From positions 1 through 16,018 of the forward strand of contig CAIYVS010000550.1 of assembly GCA_903929655.1 (NCBI GenBank): a DNA stretch of 16,018 nucleotides, given 5' to 3'. This DNA is from an uncultured Bacteroidota bacterium. Lineage in GTDB: Bacteria > Bacteroidota > Bacteroidia > Chitinophagales > Chitinophagaceae. Made by a program: the position numbers and the translations under genes. The notes under the pieces are model-generated. The model was not told where the DNA came from. It ran no database searches and saw nothing but the letters and a program-made list of their open reading frames with translations. Position 1 is the first letter of the stretch, and every line of letters begins with the position of its first letter. This document shows positions 7,349 to 14,671 of this stretch, one piece after another.

Positions 7349-9256
7349 ATGCATATGTTTCGTACTCTGATAAACGTTTTATTATTATTCTTACCAATTT
7401 CTATATTTGCTCAGATTGCGGCGGATACGGCAGTCTCTATCAACCAGCCATATGCTGATACCAATCTTTGTGCAAGCAATACACTTAGTATTTCCTATTC
7501 GGTAAGCAATACCTATTCTTCCGGCAATATTTTTACGATTCAGCTATCCGATGCTTCAGGCAGTTTTGCAAGTGCCGCCAATATAGGAAGCCTTACAGCT
7601 ACTACAGCAAGCAATATCAGTTGTACCATACCTGCTAATACACCAACAGGTGCAGGCTATCGCATCAGGGTAATAGCCAGTAATCCTGCAGATACTTCTG
7701 CTAATAACGGAGTGAATATCCTTATCAGCAATTTATCCGCGCTAAGTATTTCCAGCACCAGCCCCGTATGCTATTCAGACAGCCTGGTACTGGATGCTGT
7801 AGATACTAGCACGGGCGTAAGTTTCAGCTGGAGCGGACCTAATAGTTTTGCTACGACCGTCCAGAATATTACAATACCATTGGTTACCTTTTCGGACTCA
7901 GGTGTATATCACCTTACTGCTACATTGAATGCCTGCAGCAGAACTGATTCTATTAATGTAATTGTCAAACAACTACCTGCTATGCCAACAGTGGGCAGTA
8001 ATAGCCCGATATGCCTGCATGATTCTTTACATCTCATAGCCAACGATACTACCACGGGAGTTTCATACGGCTGGACAGGGCCTAATTTCTACATGTCATC
8101 AATGCAAAACCCAGGTATCAGCAATACGCCTCTCTCTGATTCCGGTTGGTATTATGTAACTGTCACGGGCGGCAATGGCTGCCATGCCGGAGATTCTGTT
8201 TTTGTAACTGTAAAACCCTTACCTGCTTTGCCCACTGCAAACAGCAATAGCCCGGTATGCAGCGGTGATTCCCTTTTGTTGAGTGCCAATGATACCACAT
8301 CTGGTGTCTTTTATTCCTGGGATGGACCTAATGGTTTCAGTGCAGTGTCGCAAAACCCATCTATAGCCAACGTAAGTCTTGCTGCTGCCGGATTTTACAA
8401 TGCTACGGTATTTCTGAACGGATGCAGCGTATCTGTATCTCTGCAGGTTAGTGTAAATCCTTCTCCCGACTTACCGACGATCGGCAGTAATAGCCCGCTC
8501 TGTGTGGGAAACACGCTTAATCTTAGTTCCACCAGCACTACCAACGGGGTAACATTTTATTGGGAAGGCCCCGCTGGGTTTACAGACAGCACTCAAAACC
8601 CCAGCATTAATAATGTGCAGATGAGCGATTCCGGTGTATATAAAATATATACCCGACTGGGTTCCTGCTATTCCGATACTAATGGCACCATTGTTACTGT
8701 GAACCCTATTGTGAGCCCCTCTGTTAGCATCAGCACTAATCCGCCTGTTATTAGCTTTGGCACCCCCATACAGTTTATCGCAAACGTTATTAACGGGGGG
8801 CCCTTTCCCAGCGTGCAATGGAGAAGAAACGGTATAGATATACCCGGCTATACCGTAAACCCATGTTACATAACACTGGCAACAGGAGATGTAATATCTG
8901 TGATAGTTTATAGCGATGCGCCTTGCCCGGTTCCTGATACAGCTGTCAGCAATGGCGTGACGGTGGGAGTAGGCAGTTTGCAATTGGCAGCAGGAAGTTG
9001 GGAGATATATCCAAATCCAGGCAATGGAAACTTCAGCCTGTCCCTCTCCGAAGGAAAGGGGACGACAATGGACGGTACTGCTACAATTGAAATATTAAAT
9101 ACCCTGGGGCAAGTAGTTTATAATGACCATGTAAAAATCGACAAGGGAGTTTTGAAAAAAGAGATAGTTCTGGATGTTCCTAATGGAATTTATATTGTGA
9201 GGCTTAGCGATGCTATTGGGAACAGCTTTTTAAAACAGCTTATCATTTCCAGGTAA
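7349..9256 (+). CDS. Secreted Ig-like repeat protein with type IX secretion sorting domain
   Basis: A 635-residue surface or secreted protein. Residues 1-21 are a signal peptide (TLINVLLLFLPISIFA). Residues about 30-127 form a first beta-rich domain. Four similar units of about 80 residues follow (about 130-207, 211-289, 293-370, 374-452). Each has NSP(I/V/L)C, a W.GP.(G/N)F core and a DSGxY-like turn, as in Ig-like/PKD-type adhesive domains. A different beta domain with QWRRNGIDIPG lies at about 456-540. The C-terminus (551-635) has the type A sorting domain pattern: WEIYPNPGNGNFSL, ILNTLGQVVY, PNGIYIVRLSD, KQLIISR. This directs export by the type IX system with cell-surface anchoring or release. 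Likely roles are adhesion or matrix binding; no enzyme domain is seen. ATG at 7349 or 7355 are both possible starts. It is monocistronic. Confidence 0.9.
   Translation: MHMFRTLINVLLLFLPISIFAQIAADTAVSINQPYADTNLCASNTLSISYSVSNTYSSGNIFTIQLSDASGSFASAANIGSLTATTASNISCTIPANTPTGAGYRIRVIASNPADTSANNGVNILISNLSALSISSTSPVCYSDSLVLDAVDTSTGVSFSWSGPNSFATTVQNITIPLVTFSDSGVYHLTATLNACSRTDSINVIVKQLPAMPTVGSNSPICLHDSLHLIANDTTTGVSYGWTGPNFYMSSMQNPGISNTPLSDSGWYYVTVTGGNGCHAGDSVFVTVKPLPALPTANSNSPVCSGDSLLLSANDTTSGVFYSWDGPNGFSAVSQNPSIANVSLAAAGFYNATVFLNGCSVSVSLQVSVNPSPDLPTIGSNSPLCVGNTLNLSSTSTTNGVTFYWEGPAGFTDSTQNPSINNVQMSDSGVYKIYTRLGSCYSDTNGTIVTVNPIVSPSVSISTNPPVISFGTPIQFIANVINGGPFPSVQWRRNGIDIPGYTVNPCYITLATGDVISVIVYSDAPCPVPDTAVSNGVTVGVGSLQLAAGSWEIYPNPGNGNFSLSLSEGKGTTMDGTATIEILNTLGQVVYNDHVKIDKGVLKKEIVLDVPNGIYIVRLSDAIGNSFLKQLIISR
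7736..8704 (+). repeat. Four Ig-like coding repeats
   Basis: The four protein units described for the secreted protein are also visible in DNA with a period of about 240-250 bases. The boundary phrase (G/A)CAGTAATAGCCCG or close variants recurs near 7997, 8242 and 8483. The first copy is the most diverged, which suggests stepwise internal duplication from a single Ig-like unit. Confidence 0.75.
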
Positions 9257-9282
9257 GATTAGTTTAGTATTGGAATACAGGA

Positions 9283-10185
9283 CTAGCGGGCGCCGGTGCC
9301 TTGTTTATTTATCATTTCGTTATACAGCATTTTTACAAGACCATCTGCAAGGCCTATTTTTGGCACATATATCTCGTCTGCATTTGCCCAGCGCATGATG
9401 GATATATAGACCTGCAAAGCGGGCACTATCACATCGGCACGGTCGTCACGGAAATGGTAGAGATGCTTACGGTCTTCGATGGTGGTATAACTTAATTCTT
9501 TGTAATAATCCTTTAAGAGATCAAGCGGCAAGGGTTTTCCTTCTTTGCGTTTAGAGATGGAAAATATTTTATTAATATTCCCACCTGTACCAATGGCTTC
9601 AACAGGCTGATAGTCTTTCACATGGGTCTTGATATACCATTTCATATGCTCCCACTGTTCGTCAGTCACTTTTTCATGCAATAAACGTATGGTACCTATG
9701 TTAAAAGATTCCTTAAAGATGGTATGATTATCAGAAAAAAGAGAAACTTCAGTACTGCCACCTCCCACGTCTATATAAAGATAAGAGCGGTTAAGGCTCA
9801 GGTTGTCTGCAATATGTGTTTCGTAAATAATATTGGCTTCTTCCTGCCCGCTGATAATATTAATATCGAGGCCTGTAACTTTTTTCACCTCTTCCATGAT
9901 CTCTTTGGCATTGCTCGCATCCCGCATGGCAGACGTGGCACAAGCCTTTACGGCTTCCACTTTATAGATGCTCATTAAATGCTTGTAAGCTTTGAGGGTC
10001 TCTATGAGTTGCTTCTTTTTCTCATCGGAAATGAAGCCATTGTCAAATACGTCAAAGCCAAGACGTAAGGGTATGCGGAGCAGATTAAGTTTTGTATAAT
10101 CTACATTACCATCTTTATAAACTGAGGTTTCAGATATCAGAAGACGGGCCGCATTAGAACCAATATCAATTGCTGCAAGTATCAA
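9283..10185 (-). CDS. ppx: Ppx/GppA-family phosphatase (short form)
   Basis: A member of the exopolyphosphatase / pppGpp phosphatase family, which removes terminal phosphate from polyphosphate or the 5' gamma-phosphate of pppGpp, using the ASKHA (actin-like) fold. Motifs seen: DIGSN (7-11), ATSAMRDASN (83-92), the catalytic Glu region SGQEEA (112-117, Glu116 likely), DVGGGSTE (139-146), GTGGNI (199-204) and IGLADGL (277-283). At 300 residues it has the two N-terminal domains only and lacks the C-terminal HD-like domain of long E. coli Ppx. The start is a TTG overlapping the ppk stop (TTGA, 4-nt overlap). An in-frame TAA two codons upstream rules out a longer start, and DIGSN at residue 7 rules out a much shorter one. 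Coupling to ppk favours a polyphosphate role over pppGpp, by inference. Confidence 0.92.
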   Translation of the reverse strand: MILAAIDIGSNAARLLISETSVYKDGNVDYTKLNLLRIPLRLGFDVFDNGFISDEKKKQLIETLKAYKHLMSIYKVEAVKACATSAMRDASNAKEIMEEVKKVTGLDINIISGQEEANIIYETHIADNLSLNRSYLYIDVGGGSTEVSLFSDNHTIFKESFNIGTIRLLHEKVTDEQWEHMKWYIKTHVKDYQPVEAIGTGGNINKIFSISKRKEGKPLPLDLLKDYYKELSYTTIEDRKHLYHFRDDRADVIVPALQVYISIMRWANADEIYVPKIGLADGLVKMLYNEMINKQGTGAR

Positions 10186-12257
10186 TCTTTATAGCGCTTG
10201 TTTTGCAGGTAATTATATGTAGCCAGCTGAGAACGGTTTTTGGGTGTCCGGCTGCCGCGTGGCACATATTGATTAGTCTGCTCATTGTCCAATATACGAC
10301 CTTTAACGTTTTCAGAGAGCTGAATGTTTAAAATGTCTATTAATTCTTTCTGAATTTCTTTATCATATATGGGGCAAGCCGTTTCCACACGGTGATCCAG
10401 GTTACGGACCATCCAGTCTGCTGAGGAAATAAAGACCTTAGGGTCTCCTGAATTATGGAAAACAAAAATGCGTGCATGCTCCAGGTACTCATCAATAATA
10501 CTTATACCCCTCAGGTTGCCTTTTAAAGATTTTTGCTCTGTAAGGGCGCAGCATATACCACGTATCACCATTTTCACTTCTACGCCTGCATAAGCAGCTT
10601 CATAAAGTTTTATTATTAGCGTTTGGTCTACAAGACTATTTAGCTTAATCAATATTGAAGCAGGTTTGCCCTTCTTTGCGGCCCTTATTTCTTTATTTAT
10701 CAATGTTATGAAGAACCGGCGCATATTATAGGGTGCGGAGGGCAGCGTTTTGCATTTTTTTAATTGTTCTGCTTTGGTATGCGGGGCCTCAAGAAAAGCA
10801 AAAACCCTGTTGATATCGGCAATAATATTCCTATTAGTAGTTAAAAGGCAATGGTCACCGTAATACTGGGCTGTATTCTCATTGAAATTTCCTGTGGAAA
10901 TAAAACCATATTGAGTAGTAAGGTTAAACTCTCTTTTCTTTATAACACATAACTTAGTATGCACTTTGAGTGATGGGAGGCCGAACAGCACTTTTACCCC
11001 TTCTTCTTCCAACCTTACTTTCCACATCATATTAGCTTCTTCGTCAAAACGGGCCCTTAATTCCAGCACTACAGTTACCTGCTTGCCGTTCCTTACCGCA
11101 TTGATCAAAGCGTTGACGATCTTAGAGTCTTTTGCCAGCCTGTAACAAGTTATCTTGATACTCTGCACAAAGGGGTCAATGGCGGTTTCTCTTAAAAGGT
11201 CAATAATGGAATCAAAGGAATGGTAGGGAAAATGGAGCATGATGTCTCTTTTCTCCAGCACTTCCATGATACGCACCGGCTGGCGTAATAATGGATGGAT
11301 AAATGGTCTTTTACGCGGTTTCAGATTGGCAAAAACCGTGTGGGGAAAATTGATAAAATCTTTGAAATTATGTATTCTTCCGCCTGGTATCAGGTTATCT
11401 TTCCTGCTAAGATTAAATCTTTTTATAAGGTAGTCCAGCAGGTTCTTGTTGATCTCGCGATCGTAGATAAAACGTGTGGCACGTCCTTTTTTCCTGTTCT
11501 TCAATCCCTTTTCCAGTTCATCAATAAGATTGGTGTTTACATCGTTATCTATTTCAAGTTCCGCATCGCGGGTTACTTTAATGATGTAGCCATAAAAAAT
11601 ATTGAAACCGAAAGGCGAAAACAGGCTATGAAGATTTGCCCTGATGATATCCTCCAGCAATATGATGTCTGTCCTTCCCTGACCGGAAGGAAGTATCACG
11701 AAACGGGCCAGCACTTTTGTAGGTATCTCGATGAGGGCATAACGCTTTATCATCGGGTCTTTTGTATTACCCAGCACACAGGCAAGGTAAATAGACTTAT
11801 CTCGCAGATAGGGCATCTGGGGTATTGTCTCTATCATCAAAGGAACGATCTCTGTTCGCACCCTTTCTTCGAAAAACTGCGCTGCCCACTCCTTTTGTAC
11901 TTTAGTTAATTGCCGCTCGTTTTTGATATAGATGCGGTTCTTCTCCAGCTCCTTTATTATCTCAGCATAAGTGCTGTCAAATTCAGTCTGCTGTTCCACT
12001 ACTATGTGCTGTATCTTTCTGAGTATCTTATCAGGATTAGCCTCCAGGTGCATTTTGGCAGCCTTGCCCAGCAAGATCATCTTGTTAAGCGCGGCAACGC
12101 GAACACGAAAAAATTCATCCAGGTTATTAGAGAAAATGCCCAGGAAACGTAAGCGGTCGTAAAGATGATTGGAAGGGTCTTTAGCCTCCTGTAACACTCT
12201 TGCATTGAATGCTAACCAACTGATATCTCTTATAATTGTCTGTCTGGTAGCTTTCAA
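10182..12257 (-). CDS. ppk: Polyphosphate kinase 1
   Basis: PPK1 reversibly transfers the ATP gamma-phosphate to growing polyphosphate and works at the inner membrane face. Family domains are all present: the N-terminal domain with RDISWLAFNARVL and FLGIFSNNLDEFFRVRV, the head domain, and two phospholipase D-like catalytic domains. Counted from the longest frame, the phosphorylated His is His443 in KVHTKLCVIKKRE and the second His is His604 in EYLEHARI, near ISSADWMVRNLDHRVE. The longest frame begins at TTG 12287, but that TTG is the end of a perfect -7 box, so it cannot be translated from that promoter. The next suitable codon is TTG at 12257 (KATRQTIIRDISW), giving 691 residues; no ATG precedes the conserved RDISW. 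The last 4 nt overlap the ppx start, so the two genes form one operon of polyphosphate synthesis and breakdown. Confidence 0.95.
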   Translation of the reverse strand: MKATRQTIIRDISWLAFNARVLQEAKDPSNHLYDRLRFLGIFSNNLDEFFRVRVAALNKMILLGKAAKMHLEANPDKILRKIQHIVVEQQTEFDSTYAEIIKELEKNRIYIKNERQLTKVQKEWAAQFFEERVRTEIVPLMIETIPQMPYLRDKSIYLACVLGNTKDPMIKRYALIEIPTKVLARFVILPSGQGRTDIILLEDIIRANLHSLFSPFGFNIFYGYIIKVTRDAELEIDNDVNTNLIDELEKGLKNRKKGRATRFIYDREINKNLLDYLIKRFNLSRKDNLIPGGRIHNFKDFINFPHTVFANLKPRKRPFIHPLLRQPVRIMEVLEKRDIMLHFPYHSFDSIIDLLRETAIDPFVQSIKITCYRLAKDSKIVNALINAVRNGKQVTVVLELRARFDEEANMMWKVRLEEEGVKVLFGLPSLKVHTKLCVIKKREFNLTTQYGFISTGNFNENTAQYYGDHCLLTTNRNIIADINRVFAFLEAPHTKAEQLKKCKTLPSAPYNMRRFFITLINKEIRAAKKGKPASILIKLNSLVDQTLIIKLYEAAYAGVEVKMVIRGICCALTEQKSLKGNLRGISIIDEYLEHARIFVFHNSGDPKVFISSADWMVRNLDHRVETACPIYDKEIQKELIDILNIQLSENVKGRILDNEQTNQYVPRGSRTPKNRSQLATYNYLQNKRYKD

Positions 12258-12284
12258 AGAATGTCGTTTATTTAAGTGCGAACG

Positions 12285-12292
12285 CAAAAATA
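12285..12292 (-). promoter_or_regulatory. Promoter -7 box for ppk-ppx
   Basis: TATTTTTG on the minus strand is an exact match to TAnnTTTG. It lies 27 bases upstream of TTG 12257 and contains the other candidate start, TTG 12287, which argues against that start. No clear -33 TTG is seen; a short dyad occupies the spacer region. Confidence 0.5.
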
Positions 12293-12297
12293 ATCCT

Positions 12298-12312
12298 GAA
12301 TCTATAAGATTC
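12298..12312. promoter_or_regulatory. Inverted repeat in the ppk promoter spacer
   Basis: GAATCT (12298-12303) and AGATTC (12307-12312) form a perfect 6-bp dyad around ATA, starting 5 bases upstream of the -7 box. It could be an operator. With the T-run that follows on the minus strand it could also be a weak terminator for rfaE2, which ends 28 bases upstream. The sequence cannot decide between these. Confidence 0.4.
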
Positions 12313-12340
12313 GTGCCTGAATGTGTTAAAACCTGAAAGT

Positions 12341-12832
12341 TTACAATTTCTTAATATTGTCAATAATGGAGGACGTAGAATAGCCCTGAACGAAAGGCAC
12401 GGTTTCTACTTTGCCATTATAACTCATTACAAACGAGGCGCCTACAATTTTATCAGTGGTGTAGTCTCCTCCTTTTACCAAAAAATCCGGCTTTAGAGCT
12501 TGTATCAATTCCAAAGGGGTATCTTCATTAAATTGACAAACAGCATCTACACACAATAAGGAAGCAAGCTGGAAAGCCCGGTCTTTTTCATTGGTAATGG
12601 GACGGTCTTTCCCTTTTAGTCTGCGAACGGAGTCGTCGCTGTTCACGCCCACAATCAAAACATTACCCATGTCGGCAGCTTTTGCCAGGTAATCGAGATG
12701 ACCATGATGCAAAATATCAAAACAGCCGTTTGTAAAGACTATTTTTTGCCCTTTCATGCGCCAAATATCACATTGACGAACCAGCGCATCTAAAGGATAA
12801 ATTTTATTTAATATCCACTGGGCTTTGTGCAT
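12341..12832 (-). CDS. rfaE2: D-glycero-beta-D-manno-heptose 1-phosphate adenylyltransferase
   Basis: A 163-residue nucleotidyltransferase equal to the C-terminal domain of E. coli HldE/RfaE. It joins AMP from ATP to heptose 1-phosphate, making ADP-heptose for the LPS inner core. Seen are FTNGCFDILHHGHLDYL (33-49) with the HxGH signature at 42-45, KPDFLVKGGDYT (114-125) and GYSTSSII (150-157), the adenylyl-transfer motif of this family. It is a stand-alone transferase, so the kinase (RfaE1) must be encoded elsewhere. Its ATG at 12832 lies 29 bases inside the end of the upstream membrane-protein gene, which suggests translational coupling. A general cytidylyltransferase-like function is less likely, given the VKGGDYT and GYSTSSII blocks. 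Confidence 0.9.
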   Translation of the reverse strand: MHKAQWILNKIYPLDALVRQCDIWRMKGQKIVFTNGCFDILHHGHLDYLAKAADMGNVLIVGVNSDDSVRRLKGKDRPITNEKDRAFQLASLLCVDAVCQFNEDTPLELIQALKPDFLVKGGDYTTDKIVGASFVMSYNGKVETVPFVQGYSTSSIIDNIKKL

Positions 12833-13799
12833 ACCTGTTTCTGTTAAATATTGGAAGCATTACAATGGATGCAACGCCGAGAACGACAATAATACCTGTT
12901 TGCACTGCCCATGCCACCCAGCCAAAAGCCTGTGCATTACCGGCATTAATATTATAATAGGATAAAATGTGCGCCACCAGGAAGGGGTAAGCGCCTATAC
13001 CACCCTGGGTGGTTATCATACCTATACTTCCGAAAATAAGTACTACCAAGGCTGCAAGTATAGACAAGTGATCCGTAGCAGGAAGGCCTAAAAATCCTAA
13101 ATAAACCTGTAGCAAGTACATAAGCCAGATAAGAAAAGTATAGCCAATAAACTGCCACCTTTTTTTCATATGTATAATGGAGCTGACCCCATGACTCATG
13201 CCTTTAATGAATTTGCCAACCTTGGTTTCCTTGTGCCTGCGATAAATTAAGAATGTGGCTACAATACCTGCAGCCATCACTATTATGAGACCAAAAAAGA
13301 CATTTCGTTTTTCAACAATTTTAAGAAATTGTTCATGCGCGTAAGTTCCGATAATATGTGCCTGGACGATACATGCCAGTACGATGATTATCAGGAGGCA
13401 TAATACATCAAAAGCTCGTTCTGCCAGTATGGTGCCCACCATTTTGTCTGCGGGTACTTTTTCGTATTTGGCAAGTACGGTACATTTTGCCACCTCTCCC
13501 GCACGGGGCAATACAAGATTAGCCACATAACCAATCAACACTGCTAAAGTAGTATTGACCAGGCCGGGATGGATCCTGAGTGGCTCTAATAATAATCGCC
13601 AGCGAAGAGCCCTGAAAAAGTGGGAGAAAAACCCTGTAATGAAAATGGGTATAAATATCCAGAGTCTTACACCCTGTATGGCTGTCCACATGTTCTTCCT
13701 GTCTGCAGGAGACAGGGAATTATACATGTAAAATATAATAGCAATTCCTAAGCCCAGGAAAAAAACGTATTGCAATATCTTGAGCAGGGTTCGCTTCAT
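12804..13799 (-). CDS. UPF0104 / lysylphosphatidylglycerol-synthase-TM-like membrane protein
   Basis: A 331-residue integral membrane protein with about seven or eight hydrophobic segments (for example 8-26, 45-62, 80-97, 131-150, 168-186, 217-237, 245-263, 297-317). Family motifs are NLVLPRAGEVAK (94-105), AERAFDV (126-132) and TQGGIGAYP (264-272), typical of the UPF0104 family (YbhN-like, LPG_synthase_TM domain). The C-terminal catalytic domain that attaches lysine in true MprF proteins is absent, so lysyl-lipid synthesis should not be assumed; a role in lipid flipping or envelope lipid handling is possible. It starts 17 bp after the panD stop and overlaps rfaE2 by 29 nt, so panD, this gene and rfaE2 are probably co-transcribed. 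The ATG at 13799 directly precedes the first hydrophobic segment. Confidence 0.85.
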   Translation of the reverse strand: MKRTLLKILQYVFFLGLGIAIIFYMYNSLSPADRKNMWTAIQGVRLWIFIPIFITGFFSHFFRALRWRLLLEPLRIHPGLVNTTLAVLIGYVANLVLPRAGEVAKCTVLAKYEKVPADKMVGTILAERAFDVLCLLIIIVLACIVQAHIIGTYAHEQFLKIVEKRNVFFGLIIVMAAGIVATFLIYRRHKETKVGKFIKGMSHGVSSIIHMKKRWQFIGYTFLIWLMYLLQVYLGFLGLPATDHLSILAALVVLIFGSIGMITTQGGIGAYPFLVAHILSYYNINAGNAQAFGWVAWAVQTGIIVVLGVASIVMLPIFNRNRYAQSPVDIK

Positions 13800-13816
13800 T
13801 TTGGTAAATATTCTGT

Positions 13817-14161
13817 TTACAAAGTATTGTCGTCTTTCGGGAATATGATCGTCGGCTTGTGTTGTTTTGCCGCCTCAAACTCCATAATGGCATAAGATAC
13901 AACAATAACGGTATCTCCCACATCTACTCTCCTGGCTGCCGGTCCGTTCATACAAATCATACCCGTGCCGCGAGTGCCTCTTATTACATAAGTTTCCAGC
14001 CTTTCGCCGTTTTCAATGTCCAATACATGCACTTTTTCATTTTCAATTAGATTGGCCGCATCCATCAGATCTTCATCTATTGTTATGCTGCCTATATAAT
14101 GGAGATTTGATTCTGTTATCCTGACACGGTGGATCTTTGATTTCAGTACTTCTATCTGCAT
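13817..14161 (-). CDS. panD: Aspartate 1-decarboxylase proenzyme
   Basis: PanD decarboxylates aspartate to beta-alanine for pantothenate and coenzyme A. It is a pyruvoyl enzyme made by self-cleavage of a proenzyme. The 114-residue length is normal. The cleavage site is YIGS at 22-25, so Ser25 becomes the pyruvoyl group. Lys9 and His11 in the KSKIHRVRIT start and the TYVIRGTRGTGMICMNGPAA segment (57-76) match the family. It is the first gene of the probable panD-UPF0104-rfaE2 operon and divergent from the broken gene at 14296. A -7-like TGTTTTTG about 20 bases upstream is one mismatch from consensus and is only suggestive. Identification is secure. Confidence 0.96.
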   Translation of the reverse strand: MQIEVLKSKIHRVRITESNLHYIGSITIDEDLMDAANLIENEKVHVLDIENGERLETYVIRGTRGTGMICMNGPAARRVDVGDTVIVVSYAIMEFEAAKQHKPTIIFPKDDNTL

Positions 14162-14295
14162 AAGAGCCGCAATTTACAAAAACATCCTAAGCCTTTTAAA
14201 CACTTTCTGTTAAATGAGCATTTTGATAATCTTAAAAATAATTTATTAACATAAGTATTCCAGAAACTTGGTTAAAATTGCAATCTGATTCATAT

Positions 14296-14591
14296 ATGAA
14301 AGCTGAAGAAAAAATACAATTAATACATCCTGAAGGAAACATGCCCCGGCCATCAGCCTTAAAACCTATAAACTGCTGGAAAAGGCAATTATTGAAACTT
14401 TGAAGAAAGAACAACCTTTAAGCTGGGCAGGTATTGTGAAGGGGGTGAAGGAAGAATTTAAGAAAAATAAAACTGCTTTCAGTGGTTCGATCGATTGGTA
14501 TTGTGTGTCGGTGAAACTGGATATGGAAGCACACGGACTCATAAAAACAGAAATTATCAGAAGCATGAAGATGCACAGATTGCAGGCCTGA
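14296..14591 (+). pseudogene. DUF6958-like small protein gene with a one-base frameshift
   Basis: The ATG at 14296 opens a frame reading MKAEEKIQLIHPEG; around 14335-14340 the homology jumps to a second frame that runs to the TGA at 14589. In that frame the sequence continues KHAPAISLKTYKLLEKAI and so on, through FSGSIDWYCVSVKLDMEAHG to the end. Restoring one base, for example a fourth A in GGAAAC, gives a single 98-residue protein. It resembles the small DUF6958 family as I remember it: PEGK near the N-terminus, GSI.WY..SVKLDLEA near the C-terminus. Function is unknown. The second frame has no ATG start of its own, only a TTG at 14400, which is mid-domain. The cause may be a real deletion or a sequencing error in a short A-run. 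The gene is divergent from panD and convergent with rplI. Confidence 0.75.
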
Positions 14592-14595
14592 ATGA

Positions 14596-14628
14596 AGATT
14601 GCCATGATCTAAATGACCATGGCAATCT
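14596..14628. terminator. Strong hairpin between convergent genes
   Basis: AGATTGCCATG (14596-14606) and CATGGCAATCT (14618-14628) form a perfect 11-bp stem, with two further pairs beyond a mismatch and a 5-nt loop. It starts 4 bases after the TGA of the broken small gene. Neither strand has a T-run directly behind it, so it may be a 3'-end stabiliser rather than a classical intrinsic terminator. Confidence 0.55.
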
Positions 14629-14649
14629 ATAAAAACCTAAAGAATCATG

Positions 14650-14669
14650 CCTGCCTGTCGGCAGACAGG
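14650..14669. repeat. GC-rich 20-bp near-palindrome after rplI
   Basis: This 20-bp near-palindrome (18 of 20 bases in Watson-Crick pairs apart from one mismatch and one wobble pair) sits 2 bases after the rplI stop. It contains CCTGTC (14654-14659) and GACAGG (14664-14669), a hairpin with loop GGCA. It may help end the ribosomal operon. Similar CCTGCC...GGCAGG elements are, from memory, common dispersed repeats in Bacteroidota genomes; this is unchecked. Confidence 0.5.
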
Positions 14670-14671
14670 GT

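Noticed and set aside
8471..8983. 170-residue open frame on the minus strand
   Set aside because: It lies wholly opposite the Ig repeats of the secreted protein, its sequence is Cys/His/Tyr-rich without any family motif, and it follows from the codon use of the plus-strand gene.
9257..9282. Terminator between the secreted protein gene and ppx
   Set aside because: Only a 5-bp stem with a 2-base loop (GTATT/AATAC) is present and there is no T-run, so it is not supported.
11295..11909. 204-residue open frame on the plus strand
   Set aside because: It is the antisense of ppk, whose catalytic motifs are intact; no recognisable domain or start signal.
14400..14591. A separate 63-residue gene starting at TTG 14400
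   Set aside because: Homology-like sequence continues upstream of 14400 in the same frame to 14334, so this is the tail of the frameshifted 98-residue gene, not an independent gene.
14366..14605. 79-residue open frame on the minus strand over the small broken gene
   Set aside because: Low-complexity hydrophobic antisense frame; the plus strand shows family-like sequence.
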